From Pseudomonadota bacterium (GTDB lineage Bacteria; Pseudomonadota; Alphaproteobacteria; Sphingomonadales; Sphingomonadaceae): 11,945 nt of DNA. The notes beneath the pieces were generated by a model that did not search any database, had not been told where the DNA came from, and worked only from the letters and a program-made list of their open reading frames with translations. The DNA lies in assembly GCA_023413015.1 (NCBI GenBank), contig JAEZQR010000280.1, positions 1 through 11,945 of the forward strand, given 5' to 3'. The number at the start of each line of letters is the position of its first letter. Within the stretch, counting starts at the first letter, position 1. This document shows positions 1 to 7,353 of this stretch, one piece after another. The translations under genes were made by a program, and so were the position numbers.

Positions 1-1076
1 GGCTGGCCGCGACGGTCGCCGCATACGAAGCCGAACTCGTAGTGATCGACGGCGCGGTGTCGCCGATCCAGCAGCGCAACCTCGAGAAGGAACTCGGCGC
101 CAAGGTCATCGACCGCACCGGCCTCATTCTCGAGATCTTCGGCGAGCGCGCGAGCACGCGCGAGGGTGCGCTGCAGGTCGAGCTGGCGCACCTCAATTAT
201 CAGGCGAGCCGTCTGGTGCGGTCGTGGACCCACCTTGAGCGTCAGCGCGGCGGCTTCGGCTTCCTCGGCGGTCCGGGTGAAACGCAGATCGAGACCGACC
301 GCCGGCTGATCCGCGACCGCATCGCCAAGCTGCGGCGCGAGCTGGAGGACGTGCGCCGTACCCGCTCGCTGCACCGGCAGCGGCGGCAGCGCGCGCCTTA
401 CCCGGTGGTGGCGCTGGTGGGCTATACCAATGCCGGCAAGTCGACGCTGTTCAACCGGCTGACCGGCGCCGAGGTCATGGCCGAGGATCTGCTGTTCGCA
501 ACGCTCGACCCGACCATGCGCGCAATCGAGCTGCCGGGCTTCGACAAGGTAATCCTGAGCGATACCGTCGGCTTCGTGTCCGAGCTGCCGACGCAACTCG
601 TCGCCGCGTTTCGCGCCACGCTCGAGGAGGTGCTCGAGGCTGATCTGATCGTGCATGTGCGCGACGTGGCTCACCCCGACAGCCAGGCGCAGCTTGCCGA
701 TGTCCAGTCGGTGCTGCGCGACCTCGGCGTGATCGAGGGTGGGGAGGGGGCGCCGATCATCGAGGCGCTCAACAAGATCGACCTTCTCGAGAACGAAGAT
801 CGCGCACGGCTACTGGAGCAGATCGCGCGAGCCGATGACGCAGTCGCGATTTCGGCGGCGAACGGCGAGGGCCTCGACAAGCTGCGCGAGCTGGTGAGTG
901 CCATGCTGCAGCGTTCGGCGCGCGTGTACGAATATCGGCTCGGGCCGGAAGAGGGAGCTCGCATCGCCTGGCTGCACGAGCATGGCGAAGTGGTCGAGCG
1001 CCGTGACGAGGACGGGCAGGTTTTCCTTCGCGTGCGGCTCGGCGACGAAGCTAAGGCGCGGTTCGAGGGGCGCTAG
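1..1076 (+). CDS. hflX: GTPase HflX, 5' end cut off by the window edge
   Basis: HflX is a ribosome-associated GTPase that splits stalled or stressed 70S ribosomes in the cytoplasm. The frame is already open at base 3 and reads in-family residues (AAYEAELVVIDGAVSP) before any start codon, so the GTG at 42 is internal and the true start lies upstream. Visible in order are the N-terminal HflX domain, the family signature GGFGFLGGPGETQIETD (about 249-300), a charged helical stretch rich in Arg and Glu, the G1 P-loop GYTNAGKST (about 420-446), the G3 motif DTVGF (561-575), the G4 motif NKID (about 771-782), and a short C-terminal domain. The stop TAG at 1074-1076 shares four bases with the stop of the convergent mazG. 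The identification is firm; only the missing N-terminus is unknown. Confidence 0.95.
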   Translation, partial: LAATVAAYEAELVVIDGAVSPIQQRNLEKELGAKVIDRTGLILEIFGERASTREGALQVELAHLNYQASRLVRSWTHLERQRGGFGFLGGPGETQIETDRRLIRDRIAKLRRELEDVRRTRSLHRQRRQRAPYPVVALVGYTNAGKSTLFNRLTGAEVMAEDLLFATLDPTMRAIELPGFDKVILSDTVGFVSELPTQLVAAFRATLEEVLEADLIVHVRDVAHPDSQAQLADVQSVLRDLGVIEGGEGAPIIEALNKIDLLENEDRARLLEQIARADDAVAISAANGEGLDKLRELVSAMLQRSARVYEYRLGPEEGARIAWLHEHGEVVERRDEDGQVFLRVRLGDEAKARFEGR

Positions 1077-1864
1077 CCGCGTTCCTCGGCCTTGGCGGCC
1101 TGCCAGAGCGCTTCCTTGGCGTCGAGGTCGAGGTCGGGGAAAACTGGGCCAGCTGCCTTTTCCATCGCGACGAAGCGGTTCTCGAACTTCCGGTTGGCGG
1201 CGCGTAGCGCTTCCTCGGCATCGACGCCGAGGTGGCGGGCATAGTTAACGACGGCGAAAAGCAGATCGCCGACCTCTTCGGCGTGCGCCGAGCTGTCGGC
1301 CGCGGCGATCTCGGCCAGCTCCTCGTCGATCTTGGCACGCGGGCCGTCGGCGTCGGACCAGTCGAAACCGGTACGGGCCGCGCGCGACTGCAGCTTCTGC
1401 GCCCGCATCAGCGCCGGCAGGCCAAGCGCGACGCCGTCGAGCGCGCTTTCGCGCGGCTTCTCGGCGGCCTTGAGTTTCTCCCAGGCGACGGTCTGCTCGG
1501 AGGCGCTGGCGACGTTCGTATCGCCGAACACGTGCGGATGCCGGCGGACCATCTTGTCGGCGATGCCGTCGACGACATCGGCGAGCGTGAAGGCACCGGC
1601 CTCGGCCGCCATCTGCGAGTGGTAGACGACCTGAAGCAGCAGGTCGCCAAGCTCCTCGCGCAGACCAGGCATGTCGTTGCGATCGATGGCGTCGCCGACC
1701 TCATAGGCTTCCTCGATCGTGTAGGGCGCGATCGTCGCGAAAGTCTGCTCCAGGTCCCACGGACAGCCGCCGTCCGGATCGCGCAGTTTTTGCATGATCG
1801 CCGCCAGACGTTCGAATGCGATGCCAGCCTTGGAGAAGTGGGGAGTTTTGAGGTCGGGAGTCAT
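1073..1864 (-). CDS. mazG: Nucleoside triphosphate pyrophosphohydrolase MazG
   Basis: MazG hydrolyses (d)NTPs to (d)NMP and pyrophosphate and is thought to clean the nucleotide pool. The product is 263 aa, the normal size for the two-domain form. The first MazG domain has the family opening GGCPWDLEQT (residues 32-41), the metal-binding helices EEAYEV (51-56) and EELGDLL (70-76), and RRHPHVFGD (107-115). A second repeat follows with DEELAE and EEVGDLLFAVVN, and the usual ending with NRKFENRF. The ATG at 1864 has no clear Shine-Dalgarno sequence; the roughly 12 residues before the conserved region are unlike typical MazG starts, so a slightly later start is possible. The gene is convergent with hflX and divergent from the respiratory operon. 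Its promoter should lie in the A/T-rich stretch at 1880-1908. Confidence 0.95.
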   Translation of the reverse strand: MTPDLKTPHFSKAGIAFERLAAIMQKLRDPDGGCPWDLEQTFATIAPYTIEEAYEVGDAIDRNDMPGLREELGDLLLQVVYHSQMAAEAGAFTLADVVDGIADKMVRRHPHVFGDTNVASASEQTVAWEKLKAAEKPRESALDGVALGLPALMRAQKLQSRAARTGFDWSDADGPRAKIDEELAEIAAADSSAHAEEVGDLLFAVVNYARHLGVDAEEALRAANRKFENRFVAMEKAAGPVFPDLDLDAKEALWQAAKAEERG

Positions 1865-1879
1865 CTATCTAGAAGTCCG

Positions 1880-1908
1880 ATAATATATATTATGTTAAAT
1901 ATAATTTA
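1880..1908. repeat. A/T island made of two adjacent short palindromes
   Basis: Of these 29 bases only one (G1894) is G or C, in a window that is otherwise strongly GC-rich. The left part, ATAATATATATTAT (1880-1893), is a perfect 14-base palindrome. The right part is an inverted repeat TAAAT-ATA-ATTTA (1896-1908). The island starts 16 bases upstream of the mazG start codon and about 190 bases upstream of the dehydrogenase. It could be promoter DNA, a regulator site, or the edge of an inserted segment; the sequence does not decide between these. Confidence 0.6.
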
Positions 1909-1935
1909 CCGCTGGCATCCACTTCAGCCCGTTGC

Positions 1936-1954
1936 TTGCACTTGGCAACTGCAA
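1936..1954. promoter_or_regulatory. Candidate operator: inverted repeat TTGCA-N9-TGCAA
   Basis: Perfect five-base arms TTGCA (1936-1940) and TGCAA (1950-1954) are separated by nine bases. A second overlapping pair, GTTGC (1931-1935) and GCAAC (1945-1949), uses the same bases, so the stretch 1931-1954 is rich in dyad symmetry. It lies about 145 bases upstream of the first gene of the operon, where a transcription factor could bind. The arms are short enough to occur by chance, and no known regulator consensus is recognised. Confidence 0.2.
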
Positions 1955-2083
1955 ATCAACGGCACCCAAGGCCAATCGCTTGTCATTGCCACACGTCCAG
2001 CTCGCTACGGGTTCGCGTTCCGGAACCGAACTGGCCCGTCAGGAGTCGTCGGCGGCAACAAAGAACAAACATAACCGCCGCTC

Positions 2084-2089
2084 AGGGAG
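2084..2089 (+). promoter_or_regulatory. Ribosome binding site of the PQQ dehydrogenase gene
   Basis: AGGGAG at 2084-2089 lies nine bases before the ATG at 2099 and supports that start. The ATG at 2091 is in another frame, is too close to this site, and opens a frame of only a few codons. Confidence 0.6.
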
Positions 2090-2098
2090 CATGAAGAT

Positions 2099-3883
2099 AT
2101 GCGTTCGATGGCCCTGATAGCTGTCATGACAGTGGCATGCGCAGGATCATCATTCGCAGCGCCGCGCAGCGCACCGGCCATCGCCGATGATGGCCAGTGG
2201 ACGATGCCGGCGAAGAACTACGCCAGCACGCGCTTCAGCGGGCTTGCCCAGATCAACGCTCAGAACGTCGCCAGCCTCCAGCCGGTCATCACTTTCTCGA
2301 CTGGGGTGAACAAGGGCCACGAGGCCGCACCGCTGGTGGTAGGCGGCACGATGTACATCGTCACGCCCTACCCCAATTACGTCTATGCGCTCGACCTCAC
2401 GAAGCCCGGCGCGCCGACCAAGTGGAAGTATGAGCCGAAGCCGCTGGCGGCCTCCCAGGGCGTGGCCTGCTGCGACGTGGTTAACCGGGGCGCCGCCTAC
2501 GCAAATGGGCGCATCTTCTTCAACACGCTCGACGGGCAGACGGTCGCGCTCGACGCCGCGAGTGGCAAGGAAATCTGGAAGACCAAGCTCGGCGACATCA
2601 ACAAGGGCGAGACCATCACGATGGCGCCCCTGGTGGTGAAGGGTAAGGTGCTGGTCGGGAACGCCGGCGGCGAGCTCGGCGTGCGCGGCTGGATCGCGGC
2701 GCTCGATGCCGGATCGGGCCGCGTCGCCTGGAAGGCCTTCAATACGGGGCCCGACAAGGACGTACTGATCGGCCCGTCATTCAAGGCCTTCTATCCTTCC
2801 GAACGCGGCAAGGACCTCGGCGTGAAGACGTGGCCGCCGGAAGCCTGGAAGATCGGCGGCGGCACCGTCTGGGGCTGGATCAGCTACGATCCCAAGCTGA
2901 ACCTGATCTATTACGGCACCGGCAATCCGGGCCCGTGGAATGCGGATCAGCGGCCGGGCGACAACAAATGGACGACCGGGCTGTTCGCCCGCGACCCCGA
3001 TACCGGCCAAGCACGCTGGTTCTACCACATCGGCCCACACGACCTGCACGACTATGACGCGATCAACGAGTCGATCCTGCTTGATTTGCCGATCAACGGA
3101 CGCGTGCGGCCCGTGCTCATCCGGCCGGAGCGCAATGGCTATCTCTACGTCATCGACCGCGCGACCGGGCAAGCCCTGTCGGCTGACCCTTACTGGCCGC
3201 ACATCAACTCGTTCAAGGGTGTGAACCTGCAGACCGGCCGCCCCATCCCGAATCCTGAAAAGGAGACGAAGATGGGCAAGGTGGTGCGCAACATCTGCCC
3301 CACCGCCAGCGGTGCGAAGGACTGGAATCCGTCCGCCTTCAGCCCGCGCACCGGTCTCGTCTATATTCCGCACGAGAATCTCTGCATGGACTGGGAGTCC
3401 ATGGAGGCGAACTATATCGCCGGCACGCCCTATGTCGGCGCCAACGTGAAGATGTACGCAGGCCCCGGCGGCCATCGCGGTGAGTTCACCGCCTGGGATC
3501 CTGTGCGTCGCCGCGCCGTGTTCAAGATCCGCGAGGATTTGCCGCTCTGGTCGGGCGCGCTCGCAACCGCCGGCGACCTCGTTTTCTACGGAACGATGGA
3601 CGGCTGGTTCAAGGCGATCGACGCGCGCAGCGGCAAGCTGCTGTGGCGGTACAAGACCGGCTCCGGGATCATTGGCCAGCCAGTCAGCTACAAGGGGCCC
3701 GACGGCCGCCAGTACATTGCGATCCTGTCCGGCGTCGGTGGCTGGGCCGGCGCGATCGTCTCGGGCAACCTCGATCCGCGCGATCCGACGGCGGCACTCG
3801 GTTTCGCTAACGCTATGAAGGACCTGCCGCAGAAAACCTCGGCGGGCGGGATGCTCTATGTCTTCGCGCTGCCTCGCCGTTAG
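2099..3883 (+). CDS. Periplasmic PQQ-dependent alcohol dehydrogenase, methanol/ethanol family, probably lanthanide type
   Basis: This is a quinoprotein beta-propeller that oxidises an alcohol in the periplasm and passes electrons from PQQ to a cytochrome c. A Sec signal peptide spans residues 1-20 or 1-21 (cleavage near SSFA-APR). Hallmarks are the vicinal cysteine pair C124-C125 in ACCDVVNRG, metal ligands E192 (GGELGVRG) and N276 (GTGNPGPW), the catalytic Asp D318, tryptophan-docking repeats such as DARSGKLLWRYKTGSG, and the ending LSGVGGWAG. D320, two residues after the catalytic Asp (HDYDAINE), is the extra Asp typical of XoxF and PedH/ExaF-type lanthanide enzymes; calcium MxaF enzymes have Ala there. 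At 594 aa there is no fused haem domain, but the next gene, overlapping by 26 bases, encodes a cytochrome c. The family is certain, the metal an inference, and the substrate unknown. PQQ synthesis genes are not in the window. Confidence 0.93.
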   Translation: MRSMALIAVMTVACAGSSFAAPRSAPAIADDGQWTMPAKNYASTRFSGLAQINAQNVASLQPVITFSTGVNKGHEAAPLVVGGTMYIVTPYPNYVYALDLTKPGAPTKWKYEPKPLAASQGVACCDVVNRGAAYANGRIFFNTLDGQTVALDAASGKEIWKTKLGDINKGETITMAPLVVKGKVLVGNAGGELGVRGWIAALDAGSGRVAWKAFNTGPDKDVLIGPSFKAFYPSERGKDLGVKTWPPEAWKIGGGTVWGWISYDPKLNLIYYGTGNPGPWNADQRPGDNKWTTGLFARDPDTGQARWFYHIGPHDLHDYDAINESILLDLPINGRVRPVLIRPERNGYLYVIDRATGQALSADPYWPHINSFKGVNLQTGRPIPNPEKETKMGKVVRNICPTASGAKDWNPSAFSPRTGLVYIPHENLCMDWESMEANYIAGTPYVGANVKMYAGPGGHRGEFTAWDPVRRRAVFKIREDLPLWSGALATAGDLVFYGTMDGWFKAIDARSGKLLWRYKTGSGIIGQPVSYKGPDGRQYIAILSGVGGWAGAIVSGNLDPRDPTAALGFANAMKDLPQKTSAGGMLYVFALPRR

Positions 3884-4430
3884 CGCCGCGCTCATGGCGC
3901 TGCTCGCGCTTCCCGCATGCGAGCGGGAGGCGCGCGACAGCCGTGGTAAGCCGGTGACCGAGACGGGCCCCACCCTCTCCTCGGCCACCACCACGACGCT
4001 CTACGCCGGCGACCAGCCGCCCCCCTCTCCCGACCCGCGCGGCAAGCTCTACGAGGGCAATGCCTTCCACGTCGCGCAAGGACAGCGCTGGTATAATTGG
4101 TTCAACTGCTCCGGCTGCCACGCCAACGGCGGCGGTGGCATGGGGCCGCCACATATCGACGACGAGTGGCGCTATGGCGGTAATATCGAGCAAATCTACG
4201 CCAGCGTGCTGCAAGGGCGCCCGAACGGCATGCCGTCGTTCCGCAACAAGATGACCGAGCAGCAGATCTGGGAGGTCGCCGCCTACGTCCGTTCGCTGTC
4301 GGGCCAGGTATCGAAGGACGTGGCCTCGTCGCGCGCGGACAATATGAGCAACACCGAGGCGCTGACGCTTACCGAGAAGAAGCCGGTGCGCAACTCCTCG
4401 CCGGCCAGCGTCCAGGGCACGACGCCGTGA
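3858..4430 (+). CDS. Lipoprotein cytochrome c, likely electron acceptor of the dehydrogenase
   Basis: This is a 190-residue monohaem class I cytochrome c. The N-terminus is a signal peptide ending in a lipobox-like LPAC with the acylatable cysteine at C21; Pro at -2 is not ideal. A Thr/Pro-rich linker runs to about residue 60. The haem site is C84-S-G-C87-H88 (FNCSGCHANGGGGMGPP), and the axial Met is M125 in GRPNGMPSF. A polar tail of about 40 residues follows the haem domain and has no recognised function. The ATG at 3858 lies inside the dehydrogenase gene (26-base overlap); it is chosen because a later start at 3894 would leave a poor signal peptide. The TGA overlaps the GTG start of coxB. 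Its position between dehydrogenase and oxidase makes it the likely carrier linking them. Confidence 0.9.
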   Translation: MSSRCLAVSAALMALLALPACEREARDSRGKPVTETGPTLSSATTTTLYAGDQPPPSPDPRGKLYEGNAFHVAQGQRWYNWFNCSGCHANGGGGMGPPHIDDEWRYGGNIEQIYASVLQGRPNGMPSFRNKMTEQQIWEVAAYVRSLSGQVSKDVASSRADNMSNTEALTLTEKKPVRNSSPASVQGTTP

Positions 4431-5416
4431 AGGGCCTCGGCGGCGTTCAATCGGCTGTGGAAATTGCCGGCGCGCACGCCGAACGTATCGATCGCCTGTT
4501 CGACATCTTCCTCGTCGTCACGGGCCTCATGTTCCTGCTCGTACTCGGCTTCCTGATCGCGGCGATGCTGCGCCGGAGCGGCCGGCGGCAGGACGGCCTG
4601 CCCGATCCGGAAGGCGTCTCGCACGATGCCGGCCTGCGCGTCACGCTCGCCGGGTGGATCGGGGTTATCGCGATCGGGCTGGTGGGTCTGACACTCGCCA
4701 GCTTCCTCAGCGACCGTTCGCTGGCGCAGGTGTCGCCGGAAGCGCAGGGCGACAGCCGCGATCCGCTGGCGATCACCGTCACCGCCCAGCAATGGTGGTG
4801 GCAGGTCGACTATGACGACCCGATCCCCTCGCAGCGTGTGGCGACCGCGAACGAGCTGGTGCTGCCGGTCGGGCGACCCGTCGACATCCGGCTCGAATCC
4901 ACCGACGTCATCCATAGCTTCTGGGTGCCGAGCCTCGCCGGCAAGCAGGACCTCATTCCCGGACGGCACAACGACATCCGCCTGCTGCCCACCAAGATCG
5001 GCCGCTATCGCGGGCAATGCGCCGAATTCTGCGGCATGCAGCACGCGCACATGGCGTTCGACGTGACGGTGGTGAGCCCGGCCGAGTTCGAACGCTGGCG
5101 CACGCGCCAGCTTGCAACGCCAGCCCCTCCGACCACCCCGCTCGCCCAGGCCGGGTACGACTATTTCATGAACAACCAATGCTCGGCGTGCCACCAGATC
5201 GCCGGTACGCCGGCGAACGGCCGCGTCGGTCCCAACCTCACGCACGTCGCCAGCCGCCGCTCGCTCGCGGCGGGCGCGATGCCGAACAATCTTGGGCATC
5301 TCTACGGCTGGGTCGCCGATCCGCAGTCGCAGAAGCCCGGCGTCAACATGCCCTACATCGGGCTCGAGCCCGCGCAGCTCCATGCCGTCGTCGCCTATCT
5401 GGAGACGCTGAAATGA
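4427..5416 (+). CDS. coxB: Cytochrome c oxidase subunit II with fused cytochrome c domain (caa3 type)
   Basis: This subunit accepts electrons from cytochrome c and passes them through CuA to subunit I. The start is GTG at 4427, inside the GTGA that also ends the previous gene. There are two membrane helices (about residues 24-48 and 71-95), then a periplasmic cupredoxin domain with all CuA ligands: H163 (IHSFW), C198, E200 and C202 (QCAEFCG), H206 and M209. The aromatic electron-entry patch is QQWWWQ. A C-terminal cytochrome c domain has C252-S-A-C255-H256 and axial M308 (VNMPYIGL). Length is 329 aa. The Glu of the usual ExxW motif at the start of the second helix, which forms the K-channel mouth in classical enzymes, appears to be L74 here (LAGW). 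That alignment was made by eye. Confidence 0.95.
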   Translation: MKGLGGVQSAVEIAGAHAERIDRLFDIFLVVTGLMFLLVLGFLIAAMLRRSGRRQDGLPDPEGVSHDAGLRVTLAGWIGVIAIGLVGLTLASFLSDRSLAQVSPEAQGDSRDPLAITVTAQQWWWQVDYDDPIPSQRVATANELVLPVGRPVDIRLESTDVIHSFWVPSLAGKQDLIPGRHNDIRLLPTKIGRYRGQCAEFCGMQHAHMAFDVTVVSPAEFERWRTRQLATPAPPTTPLAQAGYDYFMNNQCSACHQIAGTPANGRVGPNLTHVASRRSLAAGAMPNNLGHLYGWVADPQSQKPGVNMPYIGLEPAQLHAVVAYLETLK

Positions 5417-7353
5417 CCGGGCCGGGCCGTCATCACGATTTCGCGCCCGAGCTGCCGCGCGACGGCCGCGATCTCACCGGCCCCGCGCTCCACGTCCGGC
5501 TTGAGAAGACCTGGGGCCGCGAGCCCGGTCTGTGGGGCTGGCTCACCACCGTCGATCACAAGGAGATTGGCCGGCGCTACATCGTGACCGGCATGATCAA
5601 CTTCGTGCTGGCCGGCATCCTCGCGCTGATCATGCGCACCCAGCTCGCGACGCCGGAAAGCGGACTGATCACCGCCGACCGCTACAACCAGCTCTTCTCG
5701 ATGCACGGCACGACGATGATGTTCCTGTTCGCCGTGCCGATCATGCAGGCGGTGGCCGTCTATCTCGTGCCGCTGATGTGCGGCACGCGCAGCATCGCCT
5801 TCCCGCGCCTCAACGCCTTCAGCTACTGGGTCTATCTGTTCGGCAGCCTGATGATCTGGGTGGCGTTCCTCCTGAACATCGGGCCGGAGACGGGCTGGTT
5901 CTCCTACGTGCCGCTCGCGGGACCCGAATTCTCACCCGGCAAGCGCACCGATTTTTGGGCGCAGATGATCACCTACTCCGAGGTGTCGGGGCTCGCCGTC
6001 GCGGTCGAGATCATCGCGACCATCCTCAAGCAGCGGGCGCCGGGCATGTCGCTCAACCGGATGCCGCTGTTCCTGTGGTCGATGCTCGTTACCAGCTTCA
6101 TGATCATCTTCGCGATGCCGGCGGTGATGCTATCGTCGAGCATGCTGATCGCCGACCGGCTGATCGGTACGCAGTTCTACAATCCGACCGAAGGCGGCGA
6201 TGCGCTGCTGTGGCAGCACCTGTTCTGGTTCTTCGGCCACCCGGAAGTCTACTTCATCTTCATCCCGGCCTTGGGGTTCGTGTCGCAGATCGTAGAGACC
6301 TTCGCGCGCCGGCCGGTCTTTGCCTATCCCTTGATGGTGCTCGCGCTCGTCTCGATCAGCATCCTCGCCTTCGGGTTGTGGGTGCACCACATGTTCGCGA
6401 CCGGGCTGCCCCGGCTCGGCTACAGCTTCTACACCGCCGCCTCGATGATGATCGCCATTCCCAGCGGGGTTCAGATCTTCTGCTGGATCGCGACGATCTG
6501 GGACGGGCGCCCGCGCTTCACCACGCCGATGCTGTTCGTCGTCGGCTTCATCGTCACCTTCGTGATCGGCGGCCTGACCGGCGTGATGGTCGCCTCGGTG
6601 CCATTGGATCTCCAGCTCCACGACAGCTATTTCGTGGTGGCGCACTTCCACTATGTGCTGATCGGCGGCGCGGTGTTCCCGCTGCTCGGCGCCTATCACT
6701 ATTGGTTCCCCAAGATCACCGGCCGGCTGATGTCGGAGGGGTTGGGCAAGTGGAGCTTCTGGACGGTCTTCGTCGGCTTCCACATCGCCTTCTTCCCGAT
6801 GCATCTGTCAGGCCTCGCCGGCATGCCTCGCCGCGTCTACACCTATCCGGCCGGACTGGGGTTCGAGAGCTACAACCTGATCTCGACGATCGGTGCCTTC
6901 ACCCTCGCGTTTGGCGTCCTGCTGTTCATCGTCAACGTCCTGCGCAGCCTGACCGCCGGCGAACGCGCGCCGGCCAATCCGTGGGATGCTTCCAGCCTCG
7001 AATGGGCGACCAGCTCGCCGCCGCCGGCCTATAATTTCGCGCATATTCCGATCGTTCAGAGCCGCACGCCGCTGTGGGACGACCGCGAGACGCTTCCGGT
7101 CATGACCGGCCTGCGCGTCGACGACCGCGAGGTGCTGCTCACTACCGTGATCGATGCGCACCCCGATCTGCGCGAGCCGACGCCGATGCCGACGATCTGG
7201 ACGCTGCTCGCCGCCATCGCGCTGACCATTCTCTTCATCGGCTCGATCTTCACGCCATGGGCGCTCGTCTGGGGCGTCGTCCCGCTCGCCGTGGGCCTGA
7301 CCGGCTGGTTCTGGCCCAAGGGTCCACCCCATCCTGAACCGGTGATGGAATGA
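5413..7353 (+). CDS. coxA: Cytochrome c oxidase subunit I, A1-like but lacking D- and K-channel key residues
   Basis: Catalytic subunit of a haem-copper oxidase, reducing O2 to water at haem a3-CuB. The start is ATG at 5413, overlapping the coxB stop in ATGA; the frame is open upstream, but that part is coxB in another frame. Length is 646 aa with the 12-helix core and an extra C-terminal helix pair after residue 595. Ligands are complete: H98 and H413 (haem a), H276, H325 and H326 (CuB), H411 (haem a3), the His-linked Y280, and E278 in GHPEVY. MPRR near the haem propionates is present. However, the D-channel Asp of GAPDMAFPRMN is S127 (GTRSIAFPRLN), the channel Asn of the NxLVPL region is V116, and the K-channel Lys of PTGxK is Q354 (PSGVQIFCW). 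The protein looks intact and functional but divergent. Confidence 0.96.
   Translation: MTGPGRHHDFAPELPRDGRDLTGPALHVRLEKTWGREPGLWGWLTTVDHKEIGRRYIVTGMINFVLAGILALIMRTQLATPESGLITADRYNQLFSMHGTTMMFLFAVPIMQAVAVYLVPLMCGTRSIAFPRLNAFSYWVYLFGSLMIWVAFLLNIGPETGWFSYVPLAGPEFSPGKRTDFWAQMITYSEVSGLAVAVEIIATILKQRAPGMSLNRMPLFLWSMLVTSFMIIFAMPAVMLSSSMLIADRLIGTQFYNPTEGGDALLWQHLFWFFGHPEVYFIFIPALGFVSQIVETFARRPVFAYPLMVLALVSISILAFGLWVHHMFATGLPRLGYSFYTAASMMIAIPSGVQIFCWIATIWDGRPRFTTPMLFVVGFIVTFVIGGLTGVMVASVPLDLQLHDSYFVVAHFHYVLIGGAVFPLLGAYHYWFPKITGRLMSEGLGKWSFWTVFVGFHIAFFPMHLSGLAGMPRRVYTYPAGLGFESYNLISTIGAFTLAFGVLLFIVNVLRSLTAGERAPANPWDASSLEWATSSPPPAYNFAHIPIVQSRTPLWDDRETLPVMTGLRVDDREVLLTTVIDAHPDLREPTPMPTIWTLLAAIALTILFIGSIFTPWALVWGVVPLAVGLTGWFWPKGPPHPEPVME

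Larger units (their letters stand above)
1865..2098. promoter_or_regulatory. Divergent intergenic region between mazG and the respiratory operon
   Basis: This 234-base gap separates two divergent genes and is the only sizeable non-coding stretch in the window, so promoters for mazG (-) and for the eight-gene operon (+) should both lie here. It contains an A/T island at 1880-1908, a perfect TATAAT at 1900-1905 on the plus strand (no convincing -35 box 17 bases upstream), and an inverted repeat TTGCA-N9-TGCAA at 1936-1954. Short open frames here have no recognisable product and no protein-like composition. No specific transcription start can be assigned from sequence alone. Confidence 0.55.

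Noticed and set aside
42..44. GTG as start of hflX
   Set aside because: Conserved HflX sequence continues upstream in the same frame to the window edge, so this GTG is an internal Val codon.
1932..2117. Small gene of 61 codons in the intergenic region
   Set aside because: It has no ribosome binding site and no protein-like pattern, and it runs into the dehydrogenase gene in another frame.
2777..3994. Long open frame (405 codons) on the minus strand opposite the dehydrogenase
   Set aside because: It is antisense to a clear quinoprotein, rich in Arg, Ala and Val without recognisable motifs, and typical of GC-rich shadow frames.
4283..5383. 366-codon minus-strand frame opposite coxB
   Set aside because: It is a shadow of coxB; the plus strand encodes complete CuA and haem motifs here.
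5017..5412. Upstream extension of coxA by 132 codons
   Set aside because: This part is coxB read in another frame. The ATG at 5413 in the ATGA overlap gives the normal subunit I N-terminus.
5532..7034. 500-codon plus-strand frame inside coxA
   Set aside because: It is an out-of-frame reading of coxA with Arg/Asp/His-rich low-complexity composition and no domain.
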